From assembly GCA_037176905.1 (NCBI GenBank), contig JBBBWG010005446.1, positions 35,161-99,160 on the forward strand: a stretch of DNA of 64,000 nucleotides. Reading direction: 5' to 3'. This DNA comes from Azolla pinnata. Its lineage: Eukaryota; Streptophyta; Polypodiopsida; Salviniales; Salviniaceae. The notes beneath the pieces are model-generated. The model had not been told where the DNA came from and searched no databases. It saw only the letters and a list, made by a program, of their open reading frames with translations. Shown here one piece after another: positions 54,150 to 64,000 of this stretch; positions within the stretch are counted from its first letter, which is position 1, and each line of letters starts with the position of its first letter. Made by a program: the position numbers and the translations under genes.

Positions 54150-55902
54150 TATGCAATCCAATTGAGAGGAAGAACTCCAAGTCCGCAGGAGATCGATCTC
54201 CCCTGCATCTCTCGTCTCCTCTTCTTCTTCTGTCTACCGACACAGACGATCGATCGAGCTCTGCTTCAAGGCTTTTCTTCTGTGCCCGACCTTCGCAGGG
54301 TTCCCCAGGTGAAAGAGCCCCTTCCTCCCGCCGACAAGAGCCTCTCTACCTCCGCAGCCCCTTAATCCTTTCCTTCGATTCGATCGTTTTACAGGTGAAC
54401 GCACCCATCTCTCGCAATGCCTTGGGGAAATGAAAAAAGAGACTAGTCCTTTCTTTGCTTCTTTGTTTGCGAATCCGAGAGGGGCATAGGATCTGTTCTT
54501 TGCAGCGGGAGAAGAGAGTAGTCCTGTGGGAAAGAAATAGGTGCCAAAACCAGGCTTTCATGGCTTCCGAGGGCTATGTTTGATTCCATAGTGAAGTTCT
54601 GGTGTCAAAGATTGTCTAGATCTCACGGCTTGAGTGAGCAGACTCAGGTTTCGATCATGAACCATTGGCTTTGGAAAACACTCGATTTGCATAATTACAC
54701 TCTGTTAATAGTTACTGCTTTGACTCAGCAAGTTTTGATTGATTATGAAGATTGGAAGGCCACAGTCTATACAGTTAAAACTTAAGAGAGCATCAGCAAA
54801 AGAGTAGTGTTTAACATGCGCTTTAGTTCATTATATATCTAACTTTTCCCATCTCATGAAACTCGAGAAAAACAAGGTTTCATCTCTTGAAAAGCAGTGT
54901 TTTAACATGTTTCATACATAACTCTTCCTCCCACATCCAATTAGGGAAAATGAAAACAAATTCTGTTTTAACATATCTATTTCTTTCATTCTCTCCACAC
55001 TATCTCTACGCTTTTGGTAGTTTACAATTTGTCCAAGGTGAATATGTTTGCACTTACTGATCTTTCGACCGAAACTGATTGCTTTTGCCATCTCTTGCGA
55101 GCATTTGAGGGAAAAGTCTACCCATATTAAACTAGGTTTTTGGAAAGAGAAAACAACATCCCGAACCAGAAAATGTTCCTCCATTAGACCACTTTTTGTT
55201 CTTCATCCTCCACCAGATTTAGGCATTCATCATTTTGCTTAGGAAAGTCAGGCTTTCATTCTTTATGGAGGATTGGATCAGAAACAGTATCAAGATCTAG
55301 GTCCCGCTTCTCTACTCGTGGCATAGTCAACACGATTTTTTGTTGTTTAACTGTGTTTTGATTTAGTTTTGTAAGGGTACCGTATGACAAATACAGCCTA
55401 GAAGTCAATCGACACTGTTGGTATTAATGCAACCATTGCGTATAGACATCTTTTCATAATAAATGTGCGATCATCCATATCTACTAAAGATAAAGGTATT
55501 TGTTTTTATTTTGAAAACGAGTAAGATGCATAATACATTGCTAAGCTTCTTGGAATGTATTCATGAAGTCTTCAAAGTATTGCATTCATTAACGTGATAT
55601 AAACACACTGTTTTGCAGATTTTTATATGCTACAGTCTTGGTATGTGTATTTATTTTATTGCAAAAAATACAGTATGTGCCAAACTAATGAGTATAGGTT
55701 CAGGGGATAATTGTTAACAAAATTGAGCTCGTCAGTAGTTTAAAATTTTCAAAGTTAGGTTTTATGTAGACTGTGTGTAAGCTGTTCCATGATGCTTCTT
55801 CTTGCTTTTCCCAGATGCTTATGACTTTAGTAATCTCCCATATTTTCTGTTATTCCTGACAGATGCAGTGCTTGTTTTGCAGCTGGTTTGTTTTACTCTT
55901 CC
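54150..55902 (+). promoter_or_regulatory. Probable leader exon and leader intron of the two-TM protein gene
   Basis: A pyrimidine-rich stretch (CTCTCGTCTCCTCTTCTTCT) ends at TTCCCCAG|GTGAAA (54310), a good donor. The matching acceptor TTTTGCAG|CTGG is at 55881, 21 bases before the start codon of the next gene. The ~1.57-kb interval is AT-rich without a conserved ORF and fits a leader intron. Confidence 0.4.
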
Positions 55903-58665
55903 ATGGCATCATTAGTCCAAAAACCAATTTTAGTTGAATCATCAGTCAGCTTGGAACTCAGTGGGACATATTCACATCTACAGCCATTGGCCCATGAAGT
56001 GTTTCTCGGCTCACACAAACTTGCAGCTTTCTCTACAGGAAGAAAATCACTCTCATGTCAAGATATTTCCTTTAAGCCACTGCCTTCGGATTCATTTAAA
56101 ATTCATCTAAACCCTTGTTTAATTCATACAACTAAGAGATCCAACATAGTTCGGTCTTTGTATAGCTCTGGTGATGGAAGTGTTGGAGATTCTAAACTCC
56201 AGCAGGTATTAGTAGACATGGTCCGCATCCAAGTAGGGAAAGTGCGAATGGTAGAGTTTGTTGACGAAAGGTCTCAACATTTACGCAGTATTGCTGATGA
56301 GGCTACGTTTGAATTTGACCAAATTGCTTACCGAACAATGAAGGGCTTAGATGCAACTGGAAGCCGTGTAAGAGATGCATTTTCCAGATTCCTTTTGGAG
56401 TTCTCAGTTCTGATTGCAAGCTTTCTTTTTCTATATAGTGTCTTATGGTGTACATAAAAATGTTTTGGGCATTATAAACATTCTTCTGATTTTCTAATAT
56501 GCTAGTTCTCTCTTGATGCTAAAATGTTTACATGACAAGAATGATGCAGTCTACAGAACTATAATACATAGCGCATTTTGAGCAGGTACTCCGTCAATTA
56601 GATGCTGATTCAAATGCAATTGTACAGGAGTTGATGGTTGCTCGGGCTGAGCTCGAGGTATGAAGTTACGTTGTGGGCTATTTCTCTGTGTGCTTGCTTT
56701 AATTATGTCATGTTGACCTATGGCATGTATTTGAACCCCTGTTCTAAGGTACATTCACAAATAAACTTGTAAGACTTGTTTGTTCTTCCTATTTTCAATC
56801 TGCATTAAGTATGAAGTAGGGGTTTTTGTTGGTACTTTCAGTTAATTTAGTTCAAAGCAAATATCTGAAATTATGTTGGTCTTGTTATTCTCTTGACAGG
56901 CCCAATCTAGAGATTTTGAAGAGTTTCAAATCCGTGTAGCGTATTCAAGAAATGAAGGCTTGTTTTTCAAAAATTTGTACAGACCTCCTCAGGCATGGAG
57001 ACATCACAGAGGTTTATCAAAAGATAAAATTGAAGACGTATGCTTTCTTTGTCTCTCTGTATGATGTAGAATGAAATAAATATTCTATTTATTGAACTTC
57101 GAACTTATATAAACGCATACGGTACCCCCATATTTCATCTTCCCATCTCCTTTGATGTGCGACAGGTTTTTGGTGATTTCAGTTTTTATATTGAACTGCT
57201 TTGCATTACGATATGAACTGCTTGTTTTTCTGTCTCGATCATCTATCCATTAAGAAAATCAGCAAGCCAGTAAACTCAACGATCTATATGACTGACTTGC
57301 CTTCATGACAGAAATTAGGCAAACAAAGTCTTGCAGTATCCAAGGACTCTTCATGGGAATAAATAGAGGATTGTACTATACATTTGAAAGTACAGCAAAA
57401 AAACTAAAGTTGAAAATTAAGTAAAAAATCATGAAGATCCATGCATGATTCATCCACATTGTGCTCTTTAAGGGTTGGGCCATGTCATATTGACTTGCCA
57501 TATTATTTCAATCCACTGTTACATTAGTCCATAGTTCATCCTTATTTTTATTTTATTTTGATGTTTACTCTCTCCATAACAACCTCAGTCTCTTTAAGAA
57601 ACAAATTACAAGTCCTAGAATCATCATCTTTCTTCTCTCCTCTCCTCCCTGTCACTTCATATTAGAACAAAAATTTCTATCTTCTTTAATGATTTTTCTG
57701 AAGTGTTTACTGTGGATATGCAAAGCTGTGTATGAATTTATTTGCTAATAATATACACCTGAACTTGTCTGTAGAGTTTGCATTTCATAATATGTTGGGA
57801 TTGACTTTAATTCAGCAGCACATGTATGGGCGGTTGGTGCTTGTTTCGTTACTGGAACTCTGGCTTGAAACCCTCAAAACGTGAGAGACGGATCCTCTGA
57901 AAATCTAAGCTTTAAATCGTTTTTTATACTGCAGAAAGTAGCACTAGTTGCGATGGATTCTGGGCAGGAGTTTGGCCCAGGCTATAGGCAATTATTATAT
58001 GGAGGACTATCTCTGGTGATGGTGTCATTTATTTGGAGTTCCAGCGCAGGTAATAATCATATACTTTGTATTACATCTAGCTAATAGCAGAAGCAATAAA
58101 TTTCAAAACCTGCATCTACCTTACTGTTCAGCGTGTCTTTCATACCCCTGAAGAAGAAGCTTATCTCTTTCAAATTTATGTCAGAGTTCACATTGATTAT
58201 TTTATTCACGCTTTGCTTGATCCTTATTTGTGTGTGAGTTTTTATGTTGAGCTCTCCAGCATAGAGGAGAAATTCCTAATATTCCTTTTGTTGTCATTCA
58301 AAATCAACTTTATAAAGTCACAAGATTTATTCCTGTCAAAAACAGAAAAAATATCCTTAGAAACCATTCATAGAAACTTTTCTGCATTATCAAAAGTCAT
58401 TTGATATGCCAATTGGGATGTATGTCTTTCTGCACTGAAGGATTTGTTCTTAGGAAAATTTGACTAAGGATGTCTATCTTCAGCTTTGATGGCAGGAACA
58501 TGCATGCGGATGTCAAAACTTGTATCGTATGGTGTCATTTTCTCACTTCTACTCGCTCAATTGGCATACATCAAAGCTATTACAGAAGAAGAAAGTGATG
58601 GGGTCCTAGATATGAAAAGCATGCCTGTAAAGGAGGAAGAAAAAGACTCTCAAAAGGATAAATGA
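55903..58665 (+). CDS. Predicted plastid protein with coiled coil and two C-terminal TM segments; function unknown
   Basis: Exons 55903-56367, 56586-56657, 56900-57037, 57935-58049, 58484-58665 join in phase and give 323 aa. The first ~95 residues are Ser/Leu-rich with basic residues and few acids, like a transit peptide (MASLVQKPILVESSVSLEL). The next ~130 residues are charged and probably helical (DMVRIQVGKVRMVEFVDE, LRQLDADSNAIVQELMVARA, RDFEEFQIRVAYSRNEGLFF). Two hydrophobic segments follow, LLYGGLSLVMVSFIWSSSA (about 243-261) and LVSYGVIFSLLLAQLAYIKA (about 274-293), then an acidic/lysine tail ending at TGA. The smooth exon phases and natural composition argue for a real conserved gene, but I do not recognise the family. 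Confidence 0.8.
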
Positions 58666-60499
58666 GTCAAATTTGTTTTCTGCATCTGCAGTTGTACATA
58701 TTAGAAAGAGTCCCATACAAATGTAAATATAAGAAGCTAAGCTGATCTTGTTTGGGGCTTTATACATAACCAGCCTTTTTGTACTATGGTTAGCGAAGAA
58801 TTCATAGGCATTGTCTATTATTATTTAATCTTTATTGAGGAAAAAGGCTGTCAATGCAACGGTGTCCCTTGATTTGCTGTGGCTATAGGAAAGCATGACG
58901 CCACTTTTAACAAACTTACCAGGAAGAACGTGGAAATAGGATACACAAATTTGCATTACTTAAATATATACCAGGGCTTGTAATTTAAGCCGAGTAATTA
59001 TGATTTTTAAACTGCCTTGTTCCACTGTTTGTAATTACTTAAATATATACCAGGGCTTGTTCCACTGTTAATAATAATCATGTAATTTTGCTTTGTAATG
59101 CTCGAGATTATATTGCTTCCAATACTAAAGAAGGTTTAATTTATATACTGGCATAAATACAATCTTTGCATTGCAGTAATTGTGTACACTAAACTTTGGG
59201 ACTAATTATAACTTCTACTCACTAACAAGGATCAGAATCACATCTAGATCTTGAACCAAAGAATTTTCAAATAGCAGCATGAAGCTGTAATCGTATCACA
59301 TGCTTCCTGTAGCCAAGATGAAAGAATATCATTTTAGTTTTGTGACAAGTTCTTAATATTTGCAAAGCTAATGGTGAGGAGAGGTTGACGATGAGAAAAA
59401 CAATGTAATTATGCATTGGCTTTATTCAGCAATTTCTATTCTATGGTGTGGAGCATCACAAGAAGATTTTTCAAGAAGATAGTCTGGGCATTGTACATTA
59501 CCTTGTACATACAATACCCTCCAAGATGAACCCCAACCACCAAAACCTGCTTTCTCTCTCAGTTGGCATTTCTGCTTCTTTTGGTCCACAACAATCACCA
59601 CCGACTAGTTTTACTCTGTGCATGATACTCTTTTCAGCACCAATGTGGCACACATACACACAACCATAGCTTTGATGAGAATTTTCCGCTTTTCCACTTT
59701 ATGGCCTCTTCTACTTGATAGCTTGGATCAACAAAAGTTGAGATAGAACCATTACTTACCTAGATTCACCAACAGATTGTTTCTGACAGACAAGTCACCA
59801 AATAAAGTAAAGAGAAATGACCCATTCTGCAAGGAGACTGTCTTCTGGCATAGATACGAGCTGTCCTTCATGACTGAAAGAGCAGATGCTAGCTGAATGA
59901 GCCATGCCAAAGCTGAGCAGCACCTTTTTAAAGCTCATGAAAGAGAATGAGCAGTCAATGATTCTGTATTTGATCTTTTTACCACCACACTAAACAGGCC
60001 CTACTTCATATGCGTTCCCTTTACAGGCAGGGATAAAATACTTAGAAAAGTTCATAAACAACCCCATCTGAAGTACAAACATGACAGCCCAAATTAAAAT
60101 ACTCTTTGTAAAACACAGCCAAAATGAATGAATGATGCCAGCGAAAACAGAGTTGAAATGAATGGTACTTCAAATGATTAAGGCATACATAATGCTACAA
60201 GGAAAACTAGCAACTGTCATCAGAACTCTACATTTGACTTTGATAATAGGAAAAAATTTGCCCACCAGTTATTCTCTCAACCGATGCAAGAATTGTTGAT
60301 TGAGCTTCTTCATGGTCAAACCTTCAAAGAACAGAGTAATGAATGAAAGCCCATTACTTGGCCTGTCGAAAAATGTTTCTTAGAGCCGTCATCTTTTCCC
60401 ATGCTCACTCTCTATCACTTCCTCATATGGCTGAATTTTATATAGGTCGAATAACATTAGTTACCCTTAGTAGCAACTTCCAGAAAGCTTCAGCTCATA
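58666..60499. other. Convergent intergenic region
   Basis: No gene recognised. A 26-bp direct repeat (ATTACTTAAATATATACCAG...) occurs at about 58957 and 59034. Short ORFs at 59448-59669 and 60343-60585 show no family features. Confidence 0.5.
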
Positions 60500-63400
60500 T
60501 CAAACTTCTACTTTCTCTTCATCTTTGTGTACATTTACAGCCTTTTTCTTCCCAGCCGCAGACATGGCAAAAAACTCCACGATAACCTCTAGTGGCATGC
60601 CTTTCGTTTCTGGTACTTTGATGAAAACAAAAATCCAGGCTATGAAACAAAATGCTGCAAAAATGGCAAATGTTTTTGCTATACCTAGAGCGTCATCCAA
60701 GATTGGAAAGAGCTCTGTAATCAATATGTTTGTAATCCACATGGCAGCTTGGCATATTCCTGTGCAAATTCCTCGGACCCTTGTTGGGAATATCTCAGCA
60801 CAGAGCATGTTTGGAATCGGTCCAAATCCCGTCACAAAGAATATTACATACACCATCACACTGAGGACTGACACAACAGCAAAGACAGTATCATTTGCTG
60901 GAACAACATTGATGATTATGAGAGAGAGAAGGGCTAACACAAGGATCGGGAGTGTGGTAAGAAGGATCCTCCTGCAATAAAGCCGATATTAATTACAGTT
61001 TGAGGTTGTACGAGGATCGAAGAAAGCATGAAAACTTGGGCATTGGGTATGAGAACTGTACAGAACATGTAGATGAACAAAACAGTGTGTTAAGGAAACA
61101 TACCGCCGGCCTAGTACATCCATAAGCCCCATCGCCACTATAATGAAAGGAAGAGAGATCAAATTGATAGCTGCACTTGCTAGAATAGAAGCCGAATCAG
61201 ATCCAATGCCTATACTTGATAGCAATACATCTGCACCAGACTCTTGCAATATCTTTGGAGTGAAGTTGAGAACCGCATTGATCCCACCAAACTGTGAGAA
61301 AAAAGACATGACATAGATCTAGTTTCAAATTGAGGAGATTTCATAGTAGGGTTAAGGAACCAGAAGAGTTTCACACTGTTTTTCCAGTTCAATATCCTGG
61401 CACTCCAGCAAAGAAAACAAGCTACTGCTTGTATTATTAGAACTAAAACCCTTGTTTTACTCTCTCCAATCCCTCAACATCACCCTGCAAGAACTTATTA
61501 GCTATATTTTACAAATTAAAAGAACATTTATCATCTACAATATTGCCATAAACTGAACTCTGAAGCAGGGAAAAACAGAACAGTGCAGAACAGAGGCTAA
61601 AGTAATGAACTATGGTCAACTATCTATCTATCTCTCTTACCTGCTCAAGGATCTGCAATGTCACTCCAACAATGAGAGCTTGCTTCACACCACCATCAAA
61701 CAACTCTGACCATGCTGGACCCTTAGTAGCGAGCTCAGCTGGATGTATCATCGCTGGTCCAACTTGATTATCCAGATGAAAGCTCTTCCCATATTGAGAT
61801 GGCCTGCTCACTAAAGCTGCAGCTGGAATAGATTCCACATCTCCCATTGTGCTACCGAACCGCGGAAGAGAGTAAGTAGATACTCCTCGAGGTGCACCAT
61901 CAGCTGGAGTTTCTTGAAACAAATACACACGCTTATATTCCCCTTGATCGGCTTTTCCTTCAGTACCTTCAGGACCTGTCCATTGAAATGCCAACTGCCA
62001 TCCACCACCTATAGCTGTACTTCCAAGGGAACCCATGAAGCTTCCTCCGTGAGCAGGTTCAACATTACGGAAAACTTTATCCCTATCCCAAAAACGACTA
62101 CTGTTCGTAGAGAGAAGAGGGCTTGTTAATCCCTCATCTTCATCTTCTTCCGTGTACTCGTCATTCACATCATGATGCTTTTCTCCGATTTCCTCATCAT
62201 CATTGAAATCATCAAAGTGATGGCCTCCCTGAAGATGGCTCTGTGTGCTTCCATAGCCTTGTAGATTCTCGAGGATGTTCCCTCTAAAGCTTCCCATTAG
62301 AGGAACCATAGGATCCATAAAAGGGACGCTGCTGCGGCGTGGAGTTCCTTGTTGCATAAAGCTTCCAGGTCTTGAGATGAATCGTTGCGATCCAGTAACA
62401 CTGGAAAGGGGCATTGCAACCCATGCGTTTCCATCTTCAGGGGTATATAGCTTAATGTGGGAGCGACCTAAAATATTGCGTGCACCAGCAGAATCTCCAT
62501 ACACATCGGCTGGTTGAATAATATACTCCTCCAACACTGGATCTTCACCTACCCCCAAACCTTCAACCAAAAGGGCCATTTCTCCTGGAAAAGTGAATGT
62601 CCACAAAAATCAGTCTTGCCAATCCAAGGGCACTATATCCATAAAGGATCCCAGGCACTTTGGATCTACTGTTTAATCTTGCATGAGCACATGTATATAC
62701 AAATACAGATCTAATCATTTACCAAAGCAAGTTACAATATGGTTCATTAAATACAAAAGCTGTGTTTATGATATACAAATAATTTAACGACCTATGCTCG
62801 TTAACGGCCAATTGGATCTACATGAAAACAGATCCAATTTTTGGCCTAACCAGCCTACAGTATGGTACATTGAGTACAATGCATGAGCTCATGTGATGCA
62901 CATAATCTGCTGGACGAGTATGAGTAATGTAAAGCAAGACGGTACCTGATACATCTTCCTTGCTCCGAAGCCTTTGTAGAACTTTCCTAGCTTCTTTAAT
63001 CTTACCCTTGCTGACAAGCCACCTGGGAGATTCAGGTAAGAAGAAGATACCGAGAAGAAGATACAGTGCGGAAGGAATCAAGATGAATCCAAGCATCATT
63101 CTCCAACTGGGGTTGCTTGTGAGGGAGAAGCTGAAGACCATACAATAGGCAAGGAACATGCCAGATGTGCCTAGAAGCTGTGGGAGTGTATTCAATTGCC
63201 CGCGTATTTCTGCAGGAGATACCTCAGAGATGTACATCGGAGCAACCGTGACAGCTAATCCAACTCCTATACCATCTACAATGCGAGCAGCGAGAAGCAT
63301 ATACACGTTGGGTGACCAGAACATAAGGACCGCGCCGATGCAATACAGTATAGCTGAGATGCATAGCATCTTTCTTCTCCCGAGCCAATCTGCCCCAGTC

Positions 63401-63512
63401 CCTGCAAATGTGGTGCTAATTGCAGCTCCCACTAAAGATGCCGCTGCCACGGAACCTTCTAGGACTGGCTGTTCATCTAGATTGAATTCTGGATCAATGT
63501 AGAGTAATGCAC
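60500..63512 (-). CDS. Tonoplast monosaccharide (sugar) transporter, TST/TMT-like, 5' exon missing
   Basis: Vacuolar-membrane proton-coupled sugar antiporter of the MFS sugar porter family. Visible exons on the minus strand: 63512-62946, 62584-61641, 61291-61104, 60971-60500; 722 codons. The first visible residues ALLYIDPEFNLDEQP follow the family's first helix, so ~28 N-terminal residues lie beyond base 64000. Sugar-porter motifs: DWLGRRKML, PESPRWLVSKGK, LMDVLGRR, ICTGICQAAMW and PETKGMPLEVIVEFF. The second exon encodes the ~320-residue hydrophilic central loop that defines TST proteins (VEGLGVGEDPVLEEYIIQPA, an acidic EEDEDEGLTSPLL stretch, YKRVYLFQE). Loop and transmembrane halves are intact. 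Confidence 0.95.
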
Positions 63513-63925
63513 CTGGATAACATCGGAAGCACATTCACAATTTGTACATGAACAGAAAATCTGTGTTCCCATCTACTTGATACATAATATACACTACTGC
63601 CCTTCACAAAAAACACAAAGAAAATGTAAGCGTGTTCTTGTTCCTATACATGCTTTCAACCATATACACTTGTGACCGTATATGTGCGCATGCAAGGGCA
63701 TCTTTGTTTTACAGAACGTTAGATCAGCTAGAACTAGTGGTACAGAAAATCCCACTAAGACCTTATTGGTCTCACTTATTCCAATAGGGTTTGATCATCC
63801 ACAGAAGGTGAAGCTTCGCCGTCGCAGATATGGGATACAAAAGCATTCACAGATGAACATGGGTTTAGCTACCTAAACACTTAATCTATGGTAGAAGATC
63901 TCTCCCTCCATCTCTCCCTCTCATC

Positions 63926-63927
<2 letters not shown>
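63513..63927. other. Part of TST intron 1
   Basis: No first exon (expected to encode a GNxLQGWDNATIAG-like helix) is seen on the minus strand here, so the intron runs to the window edge. Confidence 0.6.

Positions 63928-64000
<73 letters not shown>
63928..64000. repeat. (CT)n microsatellite at the window edge
   Basis: At least 72 bases of pure CT dinucleotide, cut by the end of the window; (GA)n on the TST coding strand. Confidence 0.95.

Overview
This 64-kb window is nuclear DNA of a land plant. Nearly every gene is split by GT-AG introns, the genes match plant-specific families (FES1, VQ, LTPG, NT-C2, CHI-like fatty-acid-binding, PLS-DYW PPR, PAP10/12-type purple acid phosphatase, tonoplast sugar transporter), and plant-type telomere heptamers (CCCTAAA) recur. 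An intronless PLS-DYW PPR gene built from near-identical ~101-residue blocks, dense microsatellites and tandem arrays, and introns of 0.1-1.6 kb suggest a seed-free vascular plant, most likely a fern. That placement is inference, not proof.

Layout. 1-990: 3' end of a pectate lyase (+). 2089-5321: FES1/HspBP1-type Hsp70 nucleotide-exchange factor (+). 7556-8659: VQ-motif protein (-). 9630-10047: weak two-exon candidate. 10085-11165: interstitial telomere-like array at the 5' edge of a CofD/YvcK-type gene (11330-17864, +). 18741-21306: THEP1/NTPCR NTPase (+). 22247-23446: GPI-anchored lipid-transfer protein (+). 25887-30956: NT-C2 (EEIG1/EHBP1) protein (+), whose introns are filled with minisatellites. 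31-36.3 kb: AT-rich, no firm gene. 37016-37819: RING protein (-). 37820-38480: composite repeat between the RING gene and the divergent CHI-fold fatty-acid-binding gene (38792-42430, +). 43613-45772: PPR-DYW protein (-). 48240-51560: purple acid phosphatase (-). 52240-52890: 58-bp array. 55903-58665: predicted plastid two-TM protein (+). 60500-63512: tonoplast sugar transporter (-), whose first exon lies outside the window.

The genes do not form a pathway; this is an ordinary plant gene neighbourhood. Codon and base composition is bimodal: the pectate lyase, VQ, LTPG, RING and the last NT-C2 exons are GC-rich, while the CofD, FAP, PAP, TM and sugar-transporter genes are AT-rich with many small exons. 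CTT/CT tracts and telo-box motifs sit at the 5' ends of several genes.

Exon models were built by hand from reading-frame continuity, AG/GT borders and family conservation; phases were checked by arithmetic. No database search was run. The most notable oddities are a DYW deaminase domain that has lost a zinc cysteine and its terminal DYW, a RING domain with a very long acidic insertion, a repeat array that reiterates a perfect 5' splice-site sequence, an interstitial telomere array with 77-bp higher-order units at a gene start, a relic duplicated exon inside the FES1 intron, and a PAP gene whose exons 4 and 5 cannot be joined in frame.
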